Shown: piece by piece, positions 38,071 to 48,143 of the stretch
Layout: each line of letters starts with the position of its first letter
Position numbering within the stretch: the first letter of the stretch is position 1
NCBI GenBank assembly: GCA_026985075.1
Contig: JALSQX010000053.1
Coordinates: forward strand, 156,773 to 220,772
Direction: 5' to 3'
Origin: Blastocatellia bacterium
GTDB lineage: Bacteria; Acidobacteriota; Blastocatellia; HR10; J050
DNA: 64,000 bases
Notes under the pieces: model-generated
Databases searched by the model: none
What the model saw: the letters and a program-made list of their open reading frames with translations, nothing else
What the model was told of the DNA's origin: nothing
Program-made: the position numbers and the translations under genes

Positions 38071-39579
38071 TTATTTGATCTTCTTCGCCCGCCAATCGCG
38101 CTCGCCCTGATGCACCACTATTCCGGTGACCACTCCCCGCCCATTCTTGACGAAGGTGATGCTCAATCCGTTCAACGAAAAGTAGGATGTCTCCGACTCG
38201 GGGAGCAGCTCGGTCCGGGCAAACCAATTCGCCCGCGCGAACAGCCGATCGTTCTCCCGGCGGATGGTGATGATGAGTCCAGGACCGAGTTCGTAGTCGC
38301 CGATGTACGCCCGATAGATGGCCGGATCGACCTTGGCGATCACTTTTTCCTCCGGTCGATAATCGGGCCAGTCGTATTCCCGGGCGATGCTTCGAATGAT
38401 CTCCATGGCCAGGGGTTGACCATTGTCGGAATTGGTCATGACAACCGCTCCCTGACCCGTCGCCACATAAGCTGTGAGGAAGCAGCGAAAACCCGCATTG
38501 GAACCGCCATGATAAAAGCGAAGCCGCCGGCCCTCACCTCCGAGGAAGAGCCCCAAGCCCACGCGATCTTTTTGTGAGGTGAGCATCTGGTGGATCATTC
38601 TCCGGGAGAGAACGGTGTGGGATTCCCCCCGCCACGCCCTCTGAATCTCGATGGCGAAGCGGGCCAGATCGGTCGCCGTCGTCCACAGTCCGGCAGCGGC
38701 CATTTCGGGATAGATATGCCACCGCCCGTTCACCGGGGTGCCATCCGATCGATGCCCACTGGCGGCCTGGCGAGCCCATTCAGCGGGCAGGGGTTGCCGG
38801 TAGGTGGAGTGCGTCATGCCCAATGGATCGAGTACGGTCGAACGCATGATCTCAGGAAACGGTTTCCCCGTGATGTCCATGAGGAGTTGCTGGACGACAC
38901 AATAACCGCCGCCCGAATATCGCCATGCTCGGCCCGGCACATCGGTGACGCGAATGGGCGGCGAGTTGGCCGGTGAACGTCCATCCAGTATCTGTCGCAA
39001 CGTGGGAAGGGGTTCCCCGCGGGCATAGCCGCGGAAGCCGTGAACCGTCAGTCCGGCGCTGTGACTGAGCAATCGACGCAGGGTGACTTTTTCCCGGACG
39101 GTGTATTCGTTCTCGGGTATCTTCCAGGAAATGAGCGTCGCATTCACATCGTCATCGAGGCGAAGTTTTCCCCGCTCAACGAAGAAGAGAGCGGCCATAG
39201 CAGCCACCGGCTTGCTGATGGATGCCGCTTGGAAGAGTGTCTCGGAGGTTACCGGACGGTGGTGGCCCGCCTCCGCCACGCCATATCCCCGCGCCCATTC
39301 CAGGGCGCCCCGATTGATGACGGCGATGCTCATGCCCGGTACCCGATAGTGCTTCATGCGCTCGATGAGGTTCATGGGCGCCAGAGTTCGCCCCTTGATC
39401 GTCACTGCTGGGAGTAGTCCATTCTCGACCCGCCGAATCCGAGCCGCCACCGCCGCGCCCTGCCCTCCCCAACGGTGAGGGTACGACCCGGACATCCCGA
39501 CTCGCTGAGGCTCAACGAGCGCCCAACACGCGAGAATGAAGAGGATGAGGGAGCTCAGGAATCTCGCACGGTTGTTCAC
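38071..39579 (-). CDS. Serine hydrolase (beta-lactamase/S12 family)
   Basis: TLFQAASISKPVAAMAALFFVERGKLRLDDDVN (SxxK), WRYSGGGYCVVQQLL (YSG), C-terminal FYHGGSNAGF. Confidence 0.94.
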   Translation of the reverse strand: MNNRARFLSSLILFILACWALVEPQRVGMSGSYPHRWGGQGAAVAARIRRVENGLLPAVTIKGRTLAPMNLIERMKHYRVPGMSIAVINRGALEWARGYGVAEAGHHRPVTSETLFQAASISKPVAAMAALFFVERGKLRLDDDVNATLISWKIPENEYTVREKVTLRRLLSHSAGLTVHGFRGYARGEPLPTLRQILDGRSPANSPPIRVTDVPGRAWRYSGGGYCVVQQLLMDITGKPFPEIMRSTVLDPLGMTHSTYRQPLPAEWARQAASGHRSDGTPVNGRWHIYPEMAAAGLWTTATDLARFAIEIQRAWRGESHTVLSRRMIHQMLTSQKDRVGLGLFLGGEGRRLRFYHGGSNAGFRCFLTAYVATGQGAVVMTNSDNGQPLAMEIIRSIAREYDWPDYRPEEKVIAKVDPAIYRAYIGDYELGPGLIITIRRENDRLFARANWFARTELLPESETSYFSLNGLSITFVKNGRGVVTGIVVHQGERDWRAKKIK

Positions 39580-39662
39580 GGCACGCTCCTTTCTTTCCCG
39601 GATCGGACCGGAAGGCCGCCGTCGACGAATACCCCCTCATCATGCCGAGAATGGACGAGAGG

Positions 39663-40658
39663 TCATTTCTTCCCCGATTGACGTTTCTTCGACGTCTTCC
39701 GCGCCCCGGTCGCCGCCTGGCGTCTCCGCTTTCGGGCCGCATTCGTCGATGGCGGCTCTTGATACCAGCGTGGACTGGAACGATACTCCTCCTCGGTTTG
39801 CCGCAACAGGGCCAAGGATCGCTTCGGCTTGATGAGCGCACACGCCACCAGGATGGCGTTGATCAGACTCATCGGGGCCACGTAGGATCCCGCGAACGAC
39901 GGACTGGCGATGGAGGCGATGAGGTAATCATCGCAATACTGCGCCAGTGGCGTGAACATGCCATCGGTGATGCCGAAAGTGGGAACGCCCTGCTCCCGCG
40001 CTTGAAGCACGGCTTCCACCGTCACCCGCAGGCAGCGCCCAAAACTGATGGCGATGAGCAGATCCTTCTCCGTGAGCAATCGAATCTTGTGTTGCAGGTT
40101 CCCTTCACTCCCCACCGGTGCTTCGGCATCGAACCCCAGAGGGGTGAGCCCGTAAGCCAGCCGCCAGGCGAGCGATGCCGCCAGGTCGACGCCGATGACG
40201 AGAATCCGCCGCGCGCGATGAATCCGCCTGGCCAGATTCACGACGCGCGCCGGGTCTAAGCCGGTCCGCAACGCGCTCAAATTCTCCATGTCTTTCTCGA
40301 TACAGTGACGGATGTGATCGGCCAGGCTCTGTTTCTTTTGCGTGGCCGCCCGCATGATGGTATAGGGCGTGATGCGCATCACGAAATGTTGCCGCAAATC
40401 GGCGGCGAAGTCGGCGAACCGCTCATAGCCCAACGCCTGAATCGTGCGCACGATGGTTGCGGCATCCACGTGATACCGTCGCGCCAATTCCCGAGAAGAG
40501 AGGTAAAATGTCTCTTCAGGATGATCCAGGATGGATCGGATCAAGTGTTGCCGACGCGAGTTCAATCGGGCCTGCGCCTGAATGAACCGTCGTTCGAGCG
40601 GCGTGAGCAAGCCGCCCCGTTGAAATTCGTCAGGATGCAGCGTCTCTTTCTTCTCCAT
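39663..40658 (-). CDS. MurR/RpiR family transcriptional regulator with SIS domain
   Basis: SSRELARRYHVDAATIVRTIQALGYERFADFAADLR HTH_6; SIS domain RRILVIGVDLAASLAWRLAY. Confidence 0.93.
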   Translation of the reverse strand: MEKKETLHPDEFQRGGLLTPLERRFIQAQARLNSRRQHLIRSILDHPEETFYLSSRELARRYHVDAATIVRTIQALGYERFADFAADLRQHFVMRITPYTIMRAATQKKQSLADHIRHCIEKDMENLSALRTGLDPARVVNLARRIHRARRILVIGVDLAASLAWRLAYGLTPLGFDAEAPVGSEGNLQHKIRLLTEKDLLIAISFGRCLRVTVEAVLQAREQGVPTFGITDGMFTPLAQYCDDYLIASIASPSFAGSYVAPMSLINAILVACALIKPKRSLALLRQTEEEYRSSPRWYQEPPSTNAARKRRRQAATGARKTSKKRQSGKK

Positions 40659-40737
40659 AGGCCTCCTGTTCAGCCCTCGACTCCCTGCCACTCCATGATG
40701 CCCGTCAGCCCGAGAGGATGTCGTTCTCACACGGCGA

Positions 40738-40777
40738 ACATTAGCACACGCGAGGTCGAGCGTCAAGTATTGCAACA
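40738..40777 (-). promoter_or_regulatory. Putative promoter of the RpiR gene with TGCAACA half-site
   Basis: Minus strand TTGACG-N17-TAATGT (40766 to 40738); TGCAACA at 40771-40777. Confidence 0.5.
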
Positions 40778-41832
40778 CTCATTGCGATGCCATCAATGGC
40801 GAAAAAAGCGGATGGGCGAACATCTCATAGGCGCCAGGGGGCGATAATGACATCCCTCGGGCCGCCTCCCTCTGATCCTGGGCGATGAGGCGACGTCCCT
40901 TGTGATCGACATACGCTCCGTTCTGAATCACGATGCAACGCCTGTTGTTTTTTCCGCTTGACATGCTGAAGGGCATCGGGTATATATTGGCCGAGTGGAT
41001 TTGTTAGGGAGTAATCGATCGACGGCTTGCCTTCGGGGTACGCCTGGATAATAGGGAGGGGTGTTATGAGACATTCGGCATCGGTGGCACACACGTCAGC
41101 CTCCTCGATGGAGGCCGGAATCGGACCTGCTCTCATCTTCTCGGCGACGATTCCATTGCGCACATGGCATCCAGATTTTCGGATGAATTTCCGAAAAAAT
41201 GGATATCACGCCCGCACGGCTCACTCGATGTGTTGCACAACTATATGGTTCTCAAAAAGTTAATCCACCTCCCTCTCACTGGCACGCCGTTTGCTAAAAT
41301 CACGCCGAGCATTCCGGAGGTTTTGTCCGATGGTGGGTGTCGGTTGGCCTATTGACGAGCAAGCGCACGCATGGGGATCGAGCGAGAAGGGGTGTCTCGT
41401 TGCCCCCGGTCGAGTCCACTGGCACTCTTCCAGAAGTCGGCCAAGTGGCTTCATCGCGGCTCTCGCCATCTCAGGTCGAGTCAACTTCCAAGGATAGAGG
41501 ATGAAGCATGAACGTGACGAGCGTGAGCGCATTCGTGCTGATGGGAACTGCAACGGTTGTTGTTATTTCTTCGAGTTCTTGCACAAGGTGGTGTATTGCC
41601 CGCGATTCCGCTGGACTCTGGCGCATAGCGAGGCGAATCTTGGCGGACGCGATGAGACGCATCGGCGAGCCGGGATATGGACGGAGTTCGAACGAATCCG
41701 AGTGGCTTGCTGTCAAGAGCCGAGGCCTGCACTCCATCATCCAACAATCGGTCATGGGCATATGTTCATCACGAACGATAGAAATGGTGTCGTAGCGCCA
41801 GATCATTGCGCTACGTATTCTCGCTAGGAGGG

Positions 41833-44800
41833 ATGAATATGAAACACTCAGCATCAGCAGTGCCATACAATCGCGCGATCTGCCACCTGATGTTCTTTCT
41901 GGTGGCGATCAGCGTGCTTTTGGCTGTTCCCGGGATGGCGCTTTCGCAGACGGCGGCGACGGCGGTCATCTCAGGGTTGGTGACCGATCCGCAAGGCGCT
42001 GTCATCCCCGGGGCTGAGGTGGAACTCCTGAACCTGGGCACCAATCAGCGCCAAGTGCGGATGACCAACGCCGATGGGCAATACACCTTCCCTCGCGTGT
42101 CGCCCGGGGAGTATAAAATCACCGTCACGATGCAGGGCTTTCGCCAAGCCGTCCTCCCCTCGGTGAAGATCGAAGTGGCCAAATCCTACTCTTTCGACTT
42201 CACGCTGGAAGTGGGTGAAATGGTGGAGACGGTGGAAGTCACGGCTGGCGCCGTCGTGGAACTCCAGAAGACCGATGCCACCGTGGGCAACGTGATCAGC
42301 AGCGAGCCGTTACTGCGTCTGCCGACGCTCACTCGTCAGGCCAATGAGCTGCTCACTCTGCAGCCCGGGGTGATGCCCACCACCGGATTCCTGACCGGCG
42401 GCGCGGTGACCGGAGCGCGCAGCGACCAGAGCACATTCTCACTGGACGGCATCGACATCTCCGATAATGTTGTCGGGGGTGGCGCTGCTCTGAACACGGT
42501 GATCCCCGTGCCGGTAGACAGTGTGGAGGAGTTCCGCGTGGGAGTGACCAATCCCAACGCCACCTTCGGGCGCTCGGCGGGCGCGCAGGTGGCTTTTGTC
42601 AGTCGGCGGGGCAGCAACGAGTTCCACGGAGCAGCCTACTGGTACCATCAAAACGACAACCTCAATGCCAATTCCTGGACCAACAATCGCAACCGGATTC
42701 CCAAGCCGGAACTCAAAGATAACCGCTTCGGCTTCCGGTTCGGCGGCCCGTTCTGGCGCAACAAGACGTTCTTCCACGTCAATTACGAAGGTCGTCGTTT
42801 CCCCTCCTCGGTGAACGTCACCCGCATCGTGCCCAGCGAGACGCTGCGCCGGGGGATCTTGCGATTCCGGGACAATGCCGGGAATATCGTCTCCTACGAT
42901 CTGGCCACATCCACCCTCTGCGGTGAGAATAACGATCAGCCGTGCGATCCGCGAGGCTTGGGGTTGAGTCCTTCGGTGGCGGCGTTCATGAGCCTCTATC
43001 CCCAGGGCAATGACCCGACGCTCGGCGACGGCCTCAACACGATCGGCTTCCGGTCGACGGCCAGCGTCCCCATCGAGACGAACTACGTGAAATTCCATCT
43101 CACCCACAATTTCACCGACAAGTGGCAGTTCACCGGAAGCTACGCCTATTTCCGGAATCTCCGGCCCACGGCGACGCAGATTGATATCCGTGGCGGATTC
43201 GCCGAAGCGGTGCGCACGGTGGCCGATCGACCGCAGAGCGTGACGGCTTCGCTGGTGGGACAAATCACGCCGACGCTGACGAGCAGTTTTCGCTTCGGTT
43301 GGGTGAGAGATCGGACCGATGTGGTCGCCTTCGATCCTTCGGCGGTGGCCAACCTTCTGGCCACGCCGGGAACGAATACGGCCGCCGGTCACGTGGCCAT
43401 CAACCTGGCCGGAGATGGTGGTTTCCTTCAAGAGCCGATCGACGTGGATACCCAACGGGCGCGCACCCAGGGGATTCTCGATCACAGCTACCAGTTCACC
43501 GAAGACGTGACCTGGATCAAGGGGAATCACACGCTTCAGTTCGGCAGCACCATCCGCTATCTGCCCACGTTTCATAATCGCAATGACAAGGTCGTGGGAT
43601 CGCTCACCTCGCTGGTGGCCGCCCTGGACGCCGGGCGCTTCGTCAGCATTCCGGCGAGCGCGCGTCCCCCGACCTGCTCGGAGCCGGGCCAGGCCAACTG
43701 CATCAGCCAATTCGACGTGACGCGATGGAACCGGCTTTATGCGCTCACCCTCGGATTGGTGGACAACGTCAACATCCTGGCCGTGCGCGATGGCGACCTC
43801 AACCCATTGCCCCTGGGCACGCAGCTCATCGCCGATACGACCCTCTGGGCTTATGAGTTCTACGCCCAGGACACCTGGCGGGTGACGCCCTCGCTGACGC
43901 TGACCTACGGGTTGAGTTACCAGTGGCAGACGCCCCCCAAGGAGAAACTCGGCCGGCAAACCTTCGTCATCAACAATGAGACGGGAGAGATCCTCACCTC
44001 GACGAGCTATCTGGAGGCCAAACGCGAGGCGGCGCTCCGCGGCGATGTATTCAATCCCGAGCTGGCCTACATGCCCATTAACTCATCGGGGCGCAACGAT
44101 ATCTTCGACATCGATTGGAACAACGTCGGTCCTCGCGTGGCCGTGGCCTGGAACCCGTCATTCACCGACGGACTGGGCGGCTGGTTATTCGGCGACCGGA
44201 AGACGGTACTGCGAGGCGGCTTCGGCGTCGTCTATGATCGCCTGAACACCGTTCAGAGCGTCATCATCCCCATGTTGGGGGTGGGATTCGCGCAGACCTT
44301 GTCGGTCAATGGACCCAATTGCGATGCCACCAATGCGCCCGGTCCCGGTTGTGATCCTTCGGGGCCCGATCCCATGTCGGCGTTCCGGGTGGGCGTGGAT
44401 GGTACGCTGCCGTTGCCGTCCTTCCCCGAAGTGAGTGCCCCCGTGGTGCCCGGATTGGTGTTCAGCGAGCTGCTCTCATTCCAGGTCGATCCGGACTTCA
44501 AGGTGGGAACCAACTACAGCATCGATTTCACCATCCAGCGCGAATTGCCCGGCAACATGCTGTTTGAGATCGGTTGGGCGGCGCGATTCGGGCGCGATCT
44601 CCCGCAGAGCAAGAATCTGAACTCGGCGCCCTTCTTCCACGTCGATCCCGCCTCCGGTCAGAGCTTCGCCGAAGCCTTCGACGCTATCGCCACGGAGTTG
44701 CGGGCGGGTGCGGATCCGGCCAACGTGACGCCTCAACCCTGGTTCGAGAATCAGCTCCCCGGCTTGGGAACGGCATGGGCAGCGAGCAACTTCACGTCGG

Positions 44801-45750
44801 AGTTCATCGATGGCCTGCTCTCGGATCTCTTCCTCTCCATGAACCTCACTCGTGCATTCGGGCTGGGCCTCCCCTCGTTCAATAATCTTCAGGTATTGGA
44901 ACTGTTCCAGCGTACCTCGGGCGGGCGCTCGAACTATCACGGCTTGCTCGTCACGCTGCGCAAGCGGATGTCGCGCGGATTGACCTTCGATTTGAACTAT
45001 ACGTTCTCCAAGTCGCTCGATCAGGTGGGCGCAGTGCAGAACTCGGCCAGCTACTTCTCCTCCAGCTTCTTCCCCGATCTGGAATATGGTCCGTCTTTCT
45101 TCGACCGCACGCACGTGTTCAACGCCCATTGGCTCTACGAACTGCCCGCCGGTCGAGGACACCTCATCAGCACGGGCAACTGGTTCGATAAGTTCCTCGG
45201 CGGATGGTACGTTTCCGGCATCTTCCGCGCCTTCAGTGGCGTTCCGCTCATCGTCAGCCAGGGCGATCAGGTGTTCGGTGGCGGCATCATCTTCGCCTTC
45301 AACTCGGGAGCGATCCCCCTGCGCGATCCCAGCGAATTCAGCAACAGCACGCACTCGCCCGTTTCCGGCTCCAACGGCGTCGGGACGAACGGGGATCCGG
45401 CCAATGGAGGATCGGGCATCAACATGTTCTCCAATCCGGAAGCCGTGTTCAACAGCTTCCGCAAGATCCTGCTCAGCAAAGATGGGCGCACCGGTCGGGC
45501 CAATCCATTGCGGGGATTCCCGCGCTGGAATCTGGACATGTCGCTGGGGAAGAAGACCACCGTGGCCGAGAACGTGAACATCGTCTTCTCGTTCGACTTC
45601 TTCAACATCTTCAATCACGTCGATTTCAACAATCCCAGTCTGTCCTTGCTCAATCCACGCGCCTTTGGAGTGGTCACCAGCCAATTCATCCAGCCGAATC
45701 GGACGGAGGGGAGCCGCTGGATTCAGTTCGGGTTCCGCGTAGAATTCTGA
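41833..45750 (+). CDS. TonB-dependent receptor, Oar-like (paralog of 31842-35687)
   Basis: TAVISGLVTDPQGAVIPGAEVELLNLGTNQRQVRMTNADGQYTFPRVSPGEYKITVTMQGF; same barrel motifs as first receptor; FGFRVEF C-terminus. Confidence 0.95.
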   Translation: MNMKHSASAVPYNRAICHLMFFLVAISVLLAVPGMALSQTAATAVISGLVTDPQGAVIPGAEVELLNLGTNQRQVRMTNADGQYTFPRVSPGEYKITVTMQGFRQAVLPSVKIEVAKSYSFDFTLEVGEMVETVEVTAGAVVELQKTDATVGNVISSEPLLRLPTLTRQANELLTLQPGVMPTTGFLTGGAVTGARSDQSTFSLDGIDISDNVVGGGAALNTVIPVPVDSVEEFRVGVTNPNATFGRSAGAQVAFVSRRGSNEFHGAAYWYHQNDNLNANSWTNNRNRIPKPELKDNRFGFRFGGPFWRNKTFFHVNYEGRRFPSSVNVTRIVPSETLRRGILRFRDNAGNIVSYDLATSTLCGENNDQPCDPRGLGLSPSVAAFMSLYPQGNDPTLGDGLNTIGFRSTASVPIETNYVKFHLTHNFTDKWQFTGSYAYFRNLRPTATQIDIRGGFAEAVRTVADRPQSVTASLVGQITPTLTSSFRFGWVRDRTDVVAFDPSAVANLLATPGTNTAAGHVAINLAGDGGFLQEPIDVDTQRARTQGILDHSYQFTEDVTWIKGNHTLQFGSTIRYLPTFHNRNDKVVGSLTSLVAALDAGRFVSIPASARPPTCSEPGQANCISQFDVTRWNRLYALTLGLVDNVNILAVRDGDLNPLPLGTQLIADTTLWAYEFYAQDTWRVTPSLTLTYGLSYQWQTPPKEKLGRQTFVINNETGEILTSTSYLEAKREAALRGDVFNPELAYMPINSSGRNDIFDIDWNNVGPRVAVAWNPSFTDGLGGWLFGDRKTVLRGGFGVVYDRLNTVQSVIIPMLGVGFAQTLSVNGPNCDATNAPGPGCDPSGPDPMSAFRVGVDGTLPLPSFPEVSAPVVPGLVFSELLSFQVDPDFKVGTNYSIDFTIQRELPGNMLFEIGWAARFGRDLPQSKNLNSAPFFHVDPASGQSFAEAFDAIATELRAGADPANVTPQPWFENQLPGLGTAWAASNFTSEFIDGLLSDLFLSMNLTRAFGLGLPSFNNLQVLELFQRTSGGRSNYHGLLVTLRKRMSRGLTFDLNYTFSKSLDQVGAVQNSASYFSSSFFPDLEYGPSFFDRTHVFNAHWLYELPAGRGHLISTGNWFDKFLGGWYVSGIFRAFSGVPLIVSQGDQVFGGGIIFAFNSGAIPLRDPSEFSNSTHSPVSGSNGVGTNGDPANGGSGINMFSNPEAVFNSFRKILLSKDGRTGRANPLRGFPRWNLDMSLGKKTTVAENVNIVFSFDFFNIFNHVDFNNPSLSLLNPRAFGVVTSQFIQPNRTEGSRWIQFGFRVEF

Positions 45751-45767
45751 GCTGAGCACACCCTCCG

Positions 45768-45804
45768 AAGATGGGCCGGGCATCCCCCGCCCGGCCCATC
45801 TTTT
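45768..45804 (+). terminator. Rho-independent terminator of the second TonB receptor gene
   Basis: AAGATGGGCCGGGC (45768-45781)-ATCCCCC-GCCCGGCCCATCTT (45789-45802) followed by TT; 14-bp perfect stem 18 nt after the stop. Confidence 0.92.
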
Positions 45805-46120
45805 CGACATGCTCGCTCATCAATCCCCTCGCCGGACACGAGGGGAAACCGTTCGAGACGACAGCCATCCGGCTACCGACGTCGGTCGAAAGAACGCACC
45901 GGCTCCAACGAGGGTCTCGCCGAAGCTCATGATGAGCGTTCTCTCGGCGCACTCTGCGTCTCGGCGGGGAGCGCGTATCAGAGTTCCCAACGCGCGGTTG
46001 GCCTATTCAGACCAGAGCATCCCCTTTGACCTTCACGAGCTCTTCCAGTATGCTCACTGGCTGTCGATATAAACGTCAACCTGATCCGTCCTTGAGCCGG
46101 AACAGAAAGGAGGCGAACTG

Positions 46121-47065
46121 ATGAGAGAAAAGAAGCGAAGGAGATGGATCGGGCTCGACCGGCGAATGCTTCCCCTATTGATCCTGCTCGTTCCCCTCAT
46201 GGGCTCAGCCGAAGATTCTCTGTCACCACCACCTGAGACGCGCATCGTGCTCCTGGGAACGGGCACCCCGAACGCCGATCCCGATCGATCGGGACCCGCC
46301 GTGGCCATCATCGTAAATGAATCGCCATATCTCGTTGACTTCGGCCCGGGAGTGGTCCGACGGGCAGCGGCCGCCTATCGCCGGGGCATCACAGCGCTCA
46401 AGGTCACCAATCTCCGCATCGCCTTCCTCACCCATCTCCACTCGGATCATACCGCCGGATATCCAGATCTCATCTTCACGCCGTGGGTACTCGGAAGGAA
46501 CACGCCTCTGGACGTCTACGGTCCTCCAGGGATCAAGGCCATGACCGAGCACATCTTGAAGGCGTATCGGGAAGACATCAACGTGCGCCTTCATGGGCTG
46601 GAGCCGGCCAACCCCATAGGGTACAAGGTCCACGTCCACGAGGTGCGGCCGGGTATCATCTACAGGGATCATCAGGTCACCGTGCGCGCGTTCGCCGTCC
46701 ATCATGGTTCGTGGAAATATGCCTATGGATACCGGTTTGAAACGCCGGATCGAACGATCGTGATCTCCGGCGATTGTGCACCGAGCAGGAGCATCATCGA
46801 GAACTGTCGCGGATGCGACGTCCTCATCCACGAGGTCTATTCCAGCGAGAAATTTCAGACGCGCCCTCCGGAATGGCAGCGATATCACGCTCATTTTCAC
46901 ACCTCCACGCGCGAGCTGGCCGAGATCGCCACCGAGGCCCGACCCAAGCTGCTCATTCTCTATCATCAGCTCTTCTGGGGAGCGACCGAAGAGGAGTTGC
47001 TTCAGGAAATCAGGGCGATCTACAAGGGGAGAGTGGTATCCGGTCACGACCTCGATGTTTACTGA
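46121..47065 (+). CDS. MBL-fold metallo-hydrolase (RNase Z/arylsulfatase-like), secreted
   Basis: Signal peptide; TRIVLLGTGTPNADPDRSGPAVAI; FLTHLHSDHTAGYPDL; VISGDCAPSRSII. Confidence 0.93.
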   Translation: MREKKRRRWIGLDRRMLPLLILLVPLMGSAEDSLSPPPETRIVLLGTGTPNADPDRSGPAVAIIVNESPYLVDFGPGVVRRAAAAYRRGITALKVTNLRIAFLTHLHSDHTAGYPDLIFTPWVLGRNTPLDVYGPPGIKAMTEHILKAYREDINVRLHGLEPANPIGYKVHVHEVRPGIIYRDHQVTVRAFAVHHGSWKYAYGYRFETPDRTIVISGDCAPSRSIIENCRGCDVLIHEVYSSEKFQTRPPEWQRYHAHFHTSTRELAEIATEARPKLLILYHQLFWGATEEELLQEIRAIYKGRVVSGHDLDVY

Positions 47066-47870
47066 GCCTGAAATCGGCATAGAGCGCATGATCCCGAAGA
47101 CGGAGAGTCGCTCAACACCGCTCGCATTGATCAGCGCAACCAGCTCGATCCATCCCGGCATCCTGGGCATGGTCATCGCCGTGTTGGCCGTCGCCACGGG
47201 CGCGGTCATCCAGGGTTCCGTGGGATTAGGTCTGGGACTGCTGGCCGCGCCCATCCTGGCCCTCATCGATCCGCGACTCATCCCCGGACCGTTGCTGTTT
47301 GCGGCGCTGGGGCTCACCATTCTCGTCTCGCGTCGCGAATGGCCAGCCATCGATTTCTCCGGCTTGAAATGGGCGCTCATCGGGCGAGTGGCCGGGACTC
47401 TCCTGGCCGGGGTCACGTTGATGATCGTCCCCAAACGAGACCTGGCCATGATATTCGGCGCCCTGATTCTCGCCGCCGTAGCCTTGACGGCCTCGGGAAT
47501 GAGCTGGCCACCGACGGCCAGAAACCTCATCCTGGCGGGATTCCTCTCCGGGCTCATGGGAACGCTCGTCTCCATTGGCGGCCCGCCCATGGCGCTCGTC
47601 TATCAACGGGCATCCGGTCCACGACTTCGCGGCACGTTGTCCAGTTTTTTCGTCATCGGCGCGACGCTCTCTCTGATCATGCTCGGACTGGTCGGCCGCT
47701 TCGGGATGGAGGAACTCATCTGGGGTTCGATGCTCCTTCCGGGCACGCTGCTCGGCTTCGCCATCTCCAATCGCACGGCGCCACTTCTGGATCGTGGCTA
47801 TACCCGCCCGGCGGTCCTGATCATTTCGGCGCTGGCTGGCGTCATGGTGATTCTTCGAGAAGTCCTCTGA
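47055..47870 (+). CDS. Sulfite exporter TauE/SafE family membrane protein
   Basis: GAVIQGSVGLGLGLLAAPILALIDPRLIPGPLL; GLMGTLVSIGGPPMALVYQR. Confidence 0.9.
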   Translation: MFTEPEIGIERMIPKTESRSTPLALISATSSIHPGILGMVIAVLAVATGAVIQGSVGLGLGLLAAPILALIDPRLIPGPLLFAALGLTILVSRREWPAIDFSGLKWALIGRVAGTLLAGVTLMIVPKRDLAMIFGALILAAVALTASGMSWPPTARNLILAGFLSGLMGTLVSIGGPPMALVYQRASGPRLRGTLSSFFVIGATLSLIMLGLVGRFGMEELIWGSMLLPGTLLGFAISNRTAPLLDRGYTRPAVLIISALAGVMVILREVL

Positions 47871-48143
47871 ACGCCGTCGCCCTCCGGATGGAACGTACAG
47901 AAGCCCGGCATTCCTCTCCAGAACGCCATCGTCGCGGCCCACTCCGCTTGACCCGTGAGGAATTGTCGAGATGGAAGATCCTGTCACCATTCCCCCTCCC
48001 CGAGCCTTCAGTATCTTCGGTGATTCTTCCTCGGAAAGGAACGGGTGATGCTGAGCTCACGCTCCGCCGCGATGGAGATCGAGGCGACGCCGCCATGGGA
48101 CTGCGCTGCGCTTCTCAGGCCACACCATGAGGCCATCGGGGCC

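Noticed and set aside
41027-41795. Several short ORFs in the leader of the second TonB receptor
   Set aside because: Overlap each other on both strands with no convincing RBS or domain; treated as non-coding leader.
42439-43959. 506-aa minus-strand ORF
   Set aside because: Antisense to the second TonB receptor; same shadow pattern as 34257-35312 and 44476-45810.
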